Under the pieces are notes generated by a model. The model was not told where the DNA came from. It did no database searches and saw only the letters and a program-made list of their open reading frames with translations. Source: Campylorhamphus procurvoides (lineage: Eukaryota > Chordata > Aves > Passeriformes > Dendrocolaptidae). From it: a stretch of 64,000 nt of DNA. Position 1 is the stretch's first letter. Each line of letters starts with the position of its first letter. Made by a program: the position numbers and the translations under genes. The DNA lies in assembly GCA_013396655.1 (NCBI GenBank), contig WBMV01008435.1:124001-188000 (forward strand), read 5' to 3'. Positions 47,631-61,513 of the stretch are shown here, piece after piece.

Positions 47631-48415
47631 TGCAGTTTAGATTCTCTCATTGAATTTACCCATGCCACCATGGGATTTTGGGGGGCGCCTGCTGATAATG
47701 GCGTGTGGTGCAGCTGCCAAGGGGGAACCAGCCATGGAGAGGGTGGGAGCGAACAGGGGGGAAGATGAGATCCTGGGAATGAGGAGTCCCGCCATAAGGG
47801 GGGGAAATAAGAGGGAATCAGGAGTTCTGCTTTTGCTCTCTTTGTCCTGGAACTGCTGTTGCGAGGGAGCCCCGGACAGCCTCAGGAAGACCTGTTTAGC
47901 ACTCCTGCTTTGTGCATCCCACACCATTCCTGACGGAGCTGTGCCATCTCTCCCCAGAGTCTCCTCCGCTGCCTGCTGTCCCTCGCTGCACGGAGCTGTG
48001 CCATCCCTTGCCCGCTGCCAGCTCCAGAGCAGCAGCTGTTCCCACCAATGGAGGCTGTGGCATCGGCCTGTGCTGTGGTATCAGGAGTTGCCATGCATTT
48101 TTTGCTGCCCCACGCTGGTTTCCTGCCACTGGCACCACATGGCCACACCAGCACTGTGGTGGTGTCTCAGCAGTGCAGAGGCATCAAAGTGATTTTTGGG
48201 TGACATTAGTGTTTGGTTGTTGTTTTCTTCTGTTTTGGGGGGAGGGGGGTTGTTTTTTTCTGTTCTCCGTTTTTTTAGTAAAAACTGTTATTTTCATTTC
48301 TACACTTAGTTTGAAAGTCTCATAGTTTTAAAATTTGCAGTAAGTCTAGGAGGGAGGCGTTTCTATTCCATCGGAGGTACCACCTCCTAGTATACATTGT
48401 CTTTAAACCAAGACA
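47631..48415. mobile_element. LTR-like insertion nested in a CR1 copy
   Basis: A 785-base segment starting TGCAGTTTAGA and ending TTTAAACCAAGACA, i.e. TG...CA with short imperfect inverted ends like avian class III LTRs. It splits an otherwise continuous CR1. A direct repeat at the edges is only approximate (AGAAG-type). Open frames inside, the longest about 180 codons, show no known domain and are judged accidental. The LTR call is inferred from ends and context. Confidence 0.6.
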
Positions 48416-48783
48416 AGAAGGCTCTGGTGAGACCTTATAGCAGCCATCCAGTACCTAACAGGGATACAAGAAAGATGGAGAGAGACTATTTACAAGGGCA
48501 TGTAGTGATAGGACAAAGGGGAAAGGCTTTAAGGTGAAGAAAGGTATGTTTAGATTAGCCATTAGAAAGAAATTCTTTACTGTGAGAGTGGTGAGACAGT
48601 GGAACTGATTGCCCAGAGAAGTTGTGGGAGTCCCATCCCTGTAAGTGTTCAAGGCCAGGTTGAATGAGGCATCAGGCAACCTGATCTAATGGAAGGTGTC
48701 CCTGCCCATGGCAGGGGGGTTGGAACTAGATGATCTTTAAGGTCCCTTCAACCAAACCATTCTAGGATTCTACAATTCTATGA
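48416..48783 (+). mobile_element. CR1 LINE, right part with intact 3' tail
   Basis: Resumes at AGAAGGCTCTGGTGAGACC and runs through TTTACTGTGAGAGTGGTGAG and CATGGCAGGGGGGTTGGAAC to a terminal ATTCTACAATTCTATGATG. This 3' end abuts the ITPRIP-like fragment and supplies its last codons and stop. Confidence 0.92.
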
Positions 48784-49058
48784 TGATTTCTCAAAAATCG
48801 GAGCCACCACCACAGCCCCAAGAGTGCAATAAGGGCTACAGCCCATCCATGCCACTGTAGCATGGCAGTGAAGGGCAGGTGTCTCTGGGCCGTGTCACTC
48901 TGCTCCAGCTCCTGCAGCAGATGAATCATCTCCCGGCTCAGCATCGCTGCACGCTGCTGCATGCGCTCATGCGTGGCCTCATCCAACTCATCACCAACCA
49001 TCTGCGGGCACTGGATGAGGATGTGTCGCACCACAGAGAGGAACATTCGGGCAGCCAT
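48784..49058 (-). pseudogene. ITPRIP-like (ITPRIPL1-type) N-terminal gene fragment
   Basis: The minus strand encodes about 92 residues from ATG at 49058: MAARMFLSVV, then CPQMVGDELDEATHERMQQR, a helical segment with LLQELEQ, and a hydrophobic segment WAVALIALLGLWWWLRFL that looks like a membrane span. This matches the N-terminus of the multicopy avian ITPRIPL1-like family as I remember it; the usual body (Mab-21/nucleotidyltransferase-like fold) is absent. The frame runs into the CR1 3' tail and stops at 48762. A splice acceptor (CTCCTCCTGCAG) lies just before the ATG, so the copy kept an upstream intron and is not a simple retrocopy. Probably a dead fragment truncated at the CR1. Confidence 0.65.
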
Positions 49059-49600
49059 GGCCTGCAGGAGGAGGGAGAAGAATGGTCAAGTGGAGCTGGA
49101 AAGGAGGGAGCTGGCAGTGGGGGTAGGAGGGATGGGAGCCTCATGGAGCTGGGGGCAGGTAGAAGAGGGGGTGAGGCTCCTGGCAAGCAGCTAGGCCCTC
49201 AATACAGAGTGAGAATCTACCCTGCAGGGGCCACATTTCATTTCTGTTCCAGCTGTTGTTCAGCCCATCTTTCCCTGGACTGCTCCCAGCCCTGACAACC
49301 ACCCTCATCGTGACTGATCCCCCATGATGTCACAGGTGACAGAGCCCATCACAGACACTCCCAGTCCCACCCCAGCTCAGCAGCTCACAGCTGCCCTGAG
49401 CAGCCAAACCCCTGACACCCTCAGAGGGCAGACCCACCCAGCAGGTCATGTAAGGCAAGCAGGATACAGAAGTGGCTAGAAGTTCCCCCGATGTCCAATA
49501 GAGCCAATGCCAGCTGACTCCAACACAGACCCACCACTGCCCAAGCCTGAGCCCATTGGTGATGGTGGCAGCGCCTCAGGATACCACATTTAAGAAGCAG
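49059..49600 (-). other. GC-rich flank of the ITPRIP-like fragment, probably its old 5' intron and leader
   Basis: Unique GC-rich sequence upstream (minus sense) of the fragment's ATG, starting with the splice acceptor. No coding region or known repeat recognised. Assignment as intron/leader is inferred from the acceptor only. Confidence 0.35.
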
Positions 49601-50230
49601 GGGGGAAAAATTTGTGCAACACCAACAGCCAAGAGAAAGAAGTGAGAATATGTAAGAGAAACAACTCTGCCAACCCCCAGGTCAATGAAGAAGAGGAGGA
49701 AGTGCTCCAATCACCAGGGCAGATATTCTCCTGCAGTCCATGGTAAAGACTATGGTGATGCAGGCTGTCCCACCATAGCCCATCAAATTCCATGGTGGAA
49801 CAGATATCTGTATACAACCTCTGGATGTGCCCAAAGGCAGCTGTGACCCTGTGGGAAACCTGTGCTGGAGCAGGCTCCTGGCAGGACCTGTGACCCCATG
49901 AAGAGAGGAGGACACACTGGAGCAGGTTTGTGGGCATGACTTGGGACCCTACAGGGGATCACACTGGAATAGTCTGTTCCTGAAGAACTGCACTCCATGG
50001 AAGGGACTCATCTGGAGCAGTTTGTGAAGAACTGCAGCCCACGGGAGGGACCCACATTGGAGAAGTTCATGGCAGACTGTCTCCTGTGGGAAGGACCCCA
50101 CACTGAAGCAGGCAAGAGTGTGAAGAGTCCTTGCATAGGAAGGAAGACAAGACAGTCAATGTGTGACAAACTGATCACAACCGCCACTTCCCTATTTGCA
50201 TTGCCCTGTGTTTTTGAGAATCTCTAAAAC
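49600..50230 (+). mobile_element. Avian ERV LTR-type segment with degenerate internal tandem repeats
   Basis: Contains repeated blocks of the form CTGGAGCAGnTTGTG...AACTGCA...CC...GGGAnGGACCCACA, about 40-60 bases apart, at roughly 49850-50110, plus CTGCAGTCCATGGTAAAGAC-type blocks before them. I recognise this arrangement from a common avian LTR family. The 3' end is decayed. A 115-codon minus-strand frame inside it is not a gene. Confidence 0.6.
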
Positions 50231-50315
50231 ATAAAAAACTAAAACATTTGCTATCTTGGAAAATATAAATTTAAACAAATTGAAATTAATTGAAAAAAAG
50301 TTGCCAGTGATTTTT

Positions 50316-50405
50316 GGGGTTGTCCTGTGCAGGGGCCAGGGTGTTTGACTCACGGATCCTTTTGGGTCCCTTTCAACTCAGTAGATTCTATGATTCCATG
50401 ATTCA
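50316..50405 (+). mobile_element. CR1 3' tail fragment
   Basis: About 90 bases of the CR1 3' end (GATCCTTTTGGGTCCCTTTC ... TTCTATGATTCCATGATT). Everything 5' of it is missing. Confidence 0.8.
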
Positions 50406-51084
50406 ATAACTGTGTTGATTCAGTTTCACATAGCTGTCTAGACACAGTAGAGGAAGCAAAGAGATGCCTCGGAAAAAGTCAGACTGAATTAAATGTTTGA
50501 CACATAACCCTGAAACAGTTTGTCAGAAATTGTTAAGTTTGAATTTAATGATGGACAATTGGAGGTGTATCCTCTAAAGGTTTGTCTTATCCATTATAAA
50601 ACACACCCCTATCCATTATATGCAGAAATCATTCTATATAAGATGCATGGTAGTGCTTATTCAAGAGAAGCTCTTGAGATGTTAGAAGTACATTTCAGTT
50701 CAATGTTCCACTCTGGACCTGTAAAAAATATAGTCATCAATGATTTTACACAGGTGTTTCCAAAAGCTTCTTTGCAGACAAGGACTTTTGTACTCCACCA
50801 AATTACTTCCATCCTGGAGAGAACACAAATGTTTGTTTAATATTCTTTGCCACCAGACCACAGAATCCTATTTCAAATCTTAATGAATAACTGCTCCCTC
50901 TGAAACTTTTCATAGCTTTTTTCTACCTTGCAGTCTACCTGACAGTCCTAGACACCTGCAAAATCTACAGCCGTGAGGGAGCACAAACTAAGTCCAAATT
51001 TAACTTCCAGGACATTAACATACCTTTTTACAGAATCGTTTCCCAGAACAAGCATCTCCCAGGTGTGCTCACTTTGAATTCACA

Positions 51085-51293
51085 AAAGTAAGGGCATCTT
51101 AGGGTCTTTCAAATCATCAAAGAGATGGAGACAGCAAACTTAAGGTTGGAAAGGTGTCACTCTATCCTGTCTGCATTTCTAACACAGGTCAAAGTGGAAC
51201 ATGTTTGCCTGTTGAGGTCCCTCTGGATGGCAGCATGACGCACTGGTGTACCAGCCACTCCTCACACTTTTGTGTCATCAGCAATTAATTTAC
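51085..51293 (-). mobile_element. Diverged CR1 fragment
   Basis: Contains TTGAGGTCCCTCTGGATGGC and TTTGTGTCATCAGCAA, which are antisense CR1 sequence; heavily decayed. Confidence 0.6.
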
Positions 51294-51739
51294 TGTCTTT
51301 TTCAAGGCACTAAAAAGTGTGATATAATTTATTAAAAAAAACTAAAACAAAACCAATAACCAACAAACCACAATATGGAATAATGTTTCATCATAGGAAA
51401 AATTTATTAAACATTTGATAACATGCTTTTTTATTTTAGAACTTTGCTGCTAAATGCAGTATCCTCTCAATTTATGAAACTACTAACCCTTCCAGTTCAA
51501 GCATGAGGGAAATGAACACCATGATTTTGGTTTTGCCAGCAATTCATGCTCACACAAAAAGGTTCGACATGCAGGAAGAAGGGGCAACACCAGATGTAAA
51601 ACCTGTTGGTAAACAAAATTTGAAAACACATAGCATTATTAAGACATTAAGACAAAGAGGTCTTTGTAGCCAGGGGAGGGGGAAGTTGTTTAAAGTTCAT
51701 TTGCACTAGCAGGTTTCAAAGTTTTCTTCTGGGAAATTC

Positions 51740-51845
51740 ACAGAATCCTGGAAACATGGAATCCTAGAATGATTTCTTTTAAGGGACCTTAAAGATCATC
51801 TATTTCCAACCCGCCCTGCCACTGGCAGGGACACCTTCCATTAGA
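51740..51845 (-). mobile_element. CR1 3' tail fragment
   Basis: Minus-strand CR1 end: GGAAGGTGTCCCTGCCAGTG, then GATGATCTTTAAGGTCCC and an ATTC-type tail at the left. 5'-truncated. Confidence 0.85.
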
Positions 51846-52129
51846 ATTCCTTGCCTACAGACTGCTCAGGTGGCCTGACAGACCCCAGCACAGTGATGGG
51901 CTGCCCCCTCTGCAGAGCAGAGCCTGTACCCCCAGCCTGTGGCACACCAATGCTCTTCTGCTTCAGGCACAGCTGGGCCCGTGACCACAGGGCAAGAAGC
52001 AACAGGCAGTCCCCTGCCACGGCCATGGGCACAGGAGGACACACAACCAGGGGAACAAGTTTGTGACACAATACAAAACCGGGAGGAGCTGTTGACTTCC
52101 TCCTCGAAGCAGAGAGGCCCCACAGAAAG

Positions 52130-52450
52130 AGGACTGGAAAATCTTGGAACAGTGTGAAGTTTAACAAGGTCAAGTACTGGATTCTGCACCTGGGATGGGG
52201 CAACCCTGGATGTTCCTACAGACTGGGGAACGAGAGGCTGGAGTGAAGCACCATGGAAAGGGACCTGGGGGTTCTGGTTGATGGCAAGTTGAATACGAGT
52301 CAGCAGTGCCCTGGCAGCCAGGAGGGCCAGCCCTGTCCTGGGGAGCATCAGGCAAAGCACCGCCAGCTGGTCAAGGGTGATTGTCCCCTCTGCTCTGCAC
52401 TGGGGCGGCTTCACCTTGAGTGCTGTTGTCCACAGAAATTTGGTTCGTCA
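52130..52450 (+). mobile_element. CR1 ORF2 fragment
   Basis: Plus-strand CR1 landmarks: AACAAGGTCAAGTACTGG, GCACCTGGGATGGGGCAACC, GGTTCTGGTTGATGGCAAGT, CAGCTGGTCAAGGGTGATTG. Opposite in orientation to the tail at 51740-51845, so a separate insertion. Frame broken. Confidence 0.8.
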
Positions 52451-53113
52451 CCTGCTGTGCAACAAGCCAATAATTACACATTTGAGAGAGACATTGATTA
52501 TTTACTTCAGCTGCCCAAGTCTAGATGCCCAGCTGAATTTCACAAATCACACGAACTATCAAATCTTTTTAGTATTTATGCATTTTAGCAAACAAAGGAA
52601 TTAGGCTACAAGTTACATAGTTCTCTTATTAATTAGTATTCTGTCATCTCTTGGTCAATGATTCTCTCACTTCTCATGCTCATTAGTCCACATGCCCAGT
52701 CTTTCCCTTCTTTTGGGTTAGTGGGTTTCTTGAGTCGGTGGTCTCTTGATCATAATCTCCCCCTTCCAGAATTATCCTTTACCCAGTTGGAACTAATTTC
52801 AGCACAATTGCTGAGTTGGGTTTATTAGTTTCTTCCGTATCTTGGGAATTCTACCAGATGTCTTTGTGGTTCATAAATTCTGCATTCCTTGTGCCATTAT
52901 CAGTGGGCATCCTTTCTGTCCAGTCTTGTTACGCTCCCTGTAGCTCTGAGATCATTGAAGCATGTCAAGCCCTAAACTTTAACAAGATAATTCTACAAGA
53001 AATTTGGTTTTGTAATGCGTAGATATCACTTAACTTGTTAGCTGCTGTTTCACTGATTCAATCTCCCTTCTTGTTGATAAGGCTTGAAAGTATACAAATA
53101 TCAAACATCAAAG

Positions 53114-53617
53114 TGTGGGGAATAAAAACTATGGTTTTATTACAAGCAAATAGTTCATTAACTCAGGAATTAATTTCTTTAGGCATACCAGGGAAGTTGT
53201 AAGGTACCAGGTCCTGTCTGGAACTGGTGTCAGGGACAATTTGCGTTCGGGAATAGGGAATTATGAAAATAGATAGGGATATGGCTGGAAGGGCCCCCCC
53301 CTTTGCCACGTGGCAAGTCCTTTGTGTGCAGGGGAAAGTGGTCAGTTTGACCAGGAGACCCCGTCTCCCTGCACAGGGGGGCATGCCAAACCCAGTCAGA
53401 AGAAGAGGCCCACTCTTCTCATTATACTAAAAAGGCGGGACCCTGGGGACACATAAAAAGACGTGAATTTTGGGGTGGGGTGTGCTTTATGGACCCCTGT
53501 GGCTAGGGCACCCAGCACGTGCTGTAATATTATATTTTTTTTCTTTTTCTGCTACACTTCTTTATCTCACAGAAATTTGTATCTTAACTAAATTGAATAA
53601 AAGAGATTTTTCTCACA
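53114..53617 (+). mobile_element. Solo LTR with a four-base target duplication
   Basis: 504 bases, TGTGGGGAATAA...TTTTTCTCACA, flanked by AAAG on both sides. Contains a TATA-like ACATAAAAAG near 53450 and AATAAA at 53596-53601. It differs from the ERVL-type LTRs here; a four-base duplication is usual for class I (ERV1) elements. No internal viral sequence recognised beside it. Confidence 0.75.
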
Positions 53618-53659
53618 AAAGAACATCTTTTCTTTAGAAAATTCTTACATATCCCATAT

Positions 53660-54040
53660 CTTGCAACAGTACTGTGTGCAGGTTTGGGCACCACAACATA
53701 AATAAGACATTAAGCTATTAGAGAGAGTCCAAAGGATGGCTGTGGTGAAGGGTCTGGAGGGGAAGCCAGATGAGGAGCCACTGAGGTCACTTGTTTAGCC
53801 TGGAAGAGTCTGAGAGGAGACCTCATTGCAGTACACTGCTTCCTTATGAGGGAGAGAAGAGGGCCAGGCAGTGATCTCTTTGCTGAGGCGATCAGTGACA
53901 GGGCCCGAGGGAACGGCACGAAGTTGTGTCAGGGGACTGTTTTAGGCCAGAAAAGCTTCTTCACCCAGAGGGTGGCTGCACACTGGAAAGGCTCCCCAGG
54001 GAAGTGGTCACAGCACCAAGCCTGACAGAGCTCAAGAAGC
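53660..54040 (+). mobile_element. CR1 LINE fragment
   Basis: Plus-strand CR1 of an older-looking subfamily: GAGAGAGTCCAAAGGATGGC, TTAGCCTGGAAGAGTCTGAG, then AGGGTGGCTGCACACTGGAA. Ends at the single N at 54041, so its true 3' end is unknown. Confidence 0.8.
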
Positions 54041-54041
54041 N
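54041..54041. other. Single-N assembly join
   Basis: An isolated N where a CR1 copy passes abruptly into GC-rich sequence. Further isolated Ns stand at 28446, 54759 and 54958. Those at 54759 and 54958 border the exact duplicates and probably mark scaffold joins rather than ambiguous bases. Confidence 0.75.
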
Positions 54042-54275
54042 CAAGGGGGCTGAGGGCAGAGCGGGGCCAGGCCGGCCTTCCCGGCTGGGACGGGCGGCTG
54101 GAGCGGAGCGCGGTGTGAGAAGTGGCACGGCTGTAGGTAGGAAGGAGCTCGGGGAACCAGGGAGGGAGACCTGCACGGCTTTCCCTCTGCTCTTACTGCT
54201 GAGGTTGGAGGGAGGTCTAAGAAGGGGCTCTGAAAGGTATTTTTATTTAAGAAAAACACACTTCTCAGTTAAAAT
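54042..54275. other. GC-rich segment of unknown origin
   Basis: About 200 bases of GC-rich sequence followed by AT-rich sequence, bounded left by a single N and right by duplicate copy 1. It could be part of the PPP1R42 promoter or misplaced sequence. No gene seen. Confidence 0.4.
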
Positions 54276-54758
54276 AAAGCAACCCCACCGTGTCCTTTCA
54301 GCTTTCATTTCCCACCTTTTCAAATAAAAGTAAAATGCAAAACCCGCGTGGATAAAGGGGAGCTACTGAGTTTCAGCTTTGTTTGCTAAGGACGTTTCTT
54401 CTGCTTTCACAGCTTCAATCTTGGCTTTTCCTGTTTCTCCTAAACGTAATTCTGGCAAGGAGGGTTCTCCGTGCCTCGGTCCGTGTGGCTGCATGAGGTT
54501 TAGCATTGGGATGTTTTTTGCCTTCTCCTCTGTTCTGGTGTAGGGGTGTCATGTATTGTCTAGAATATATAATGTACGTTGGATTATGTACGGGCCAAAA
54601 AGGCAACCTTTTTATTCTGAGTTAAGTTATATTTGTCAGGGTATTTTTATTCCCAGGCTGTCTATGCATCCAGTTTGGTGCCAGTGTCTTGTCTTCTTCC
54701 CTGTTCACCAGTTTAAAAGCTCACTTGGAACCACAGTCAGAGTATGAAAAAAAAAAAA
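54276..54758 (+). repeat. 483-base exact duplicate, copy 1
   Basis: Identical to 54959-55441 at an offset of 683, including a terminal run of 12 A. Ends at the single N at 54759. Its small open frames occur identically in both copies and are not genes. Most likely a false assembly duplication. Confidence 0.9.
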
Positions 54759-54759
54759 N

Positions 54760-54957
54760 GCGCTCTCAGGTACACGATGTGATTCTTATGGCCAGGAGTT
54801 GCATTTTCAGGTCCCTGTATGTCCCTCCCACCTCTGGGCAGCCTGCGCGCCTGCCAACATGGCCGCCAGCGGGGCCGCGCGCGGCCCGCGCCCGCGCCCC
54901 GTGCTCGGCGCTGATTGGGCGCGGAGGGCGCTGGCGTGCGGTTGCCGTGGCAACCGG
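54760..54957 (+). promoter_or_regulatory. CpG-rich segment, probable PPP1R42 promoter
   Basis: 198 bases bounded by single Ns, very CpG-rich in the right half, with an inverted CCAAT box (ATTGG, 54914-54918) and a palindromic X-box. It is the best promoter candidate upstream of PPP1R42, about 1.1 kb before the start codon. The duplicated flanks show this part of the assembly is unreliable, so its exact position and orientation are uncertain. Confidence 0.5.
54941..54954. promoter_or_regulatory. Palindromic RFX X-box
   Basis: GTTGCC-GT-GGCAAC: two perfect inverted half-sites with a two-base spacer, the optimal vertebrate RFX arrangement. An inverted CCAAT box lies about 23 bases to the left. 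RFX factors drive many cilium, centrosome and testis genes, which fits PPP1R42. Binding is inferred from sequence only. Confidence 0.7.
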
Positions 54958-54958
54958 N

Positions 54959-55441
54959 AAAGCAACCCCACCGTGTCCTTTCAGCTTTCATTTCCCACCT
55001 TTTCAAATAAAAGTAAAATGCAAAACCCGCGTGGATAAAGGGGAGCTACTGAGTTTCAGCTTTGTTTGCTAAGGACGTTTCTTCTGCTTTCACAGCTTCA
55101 ATCTTGGCTTTTCCTGTTTCTCCTAAACGTAATTCTGGCAAGGAGGGTTCTCCGTGCCTCGGTCCGTGTGGCTGCATGAGGTTTAGCATTGGGATGTTTT
55201 TTGCCTTCTCCTCTGTTCTGGTGTAGGGGTGTCATGTATTGTCTAGAATATATAATGTACGTTGGATTATGTACGGGCCAAAAAGGCAACCTTTTTATTC
55301 TGAGTTAAGTTATATTTGTCAGGGTATTTTTATTCCCAGGCTGTCTATGCATCCAGTTTGGTGCCAGTGTCTTGTCTTCTTCCCTGTTCACCAGTTTAAA
55401 AGCTCACTTGGAACCACAGTCAGAGTATGAAAAAAAAAAAA
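54959..55441 (+). repeat. 483-base exact duplicate, copy 2
   Basis: Identical to 54276-54758. Begins right after the single N at 54958 and passes without a join into the unique sequence leading to PPP1R42, so this copy is probably the correctly placed one. Confidence 0.9.

Positions 55442-61513
<6,072 letters not shown>

Larger units (their letters stand above)
50406..53113. other. Intergenic sequence between repeat fragments
   Basis: Outside the CR1 pieces listed, 50406-51084, 51294-51739, 51846-52129 and 52451-53113 hold no gene or repeat I can name. 51846-52129 is GC-rich and may be more distal CR1 or LTR sequence. A 106-codon frame at 50520-50840 has no known domain. Confidence 0.45.

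Noticed and set aside
47650..48192. 180-codon plus-strand frame and overlapping minus frames
   Set aside because: They lie wholly inside the LTR-like insertion and are Ala/Cys/Ser-rich because of GC content; no viral or cellular domain is visible.
49590..49937. 115-codon minus-strand frame ending in a hydrophobic stretch
   Set aside because: Antisense translation of a repetitive LTR-type segment.
50520..50840. 106-codon plus-strand frame between repeats
   Set aside because: Starts without context, has no family resemblance and lies among CR1 pieces; not supportable as a gene.
54415..55430. Pairs of identical 63-codon frames on both strands
   Set aside because: They are the same noncoding sequence read twice in the exact duplication.
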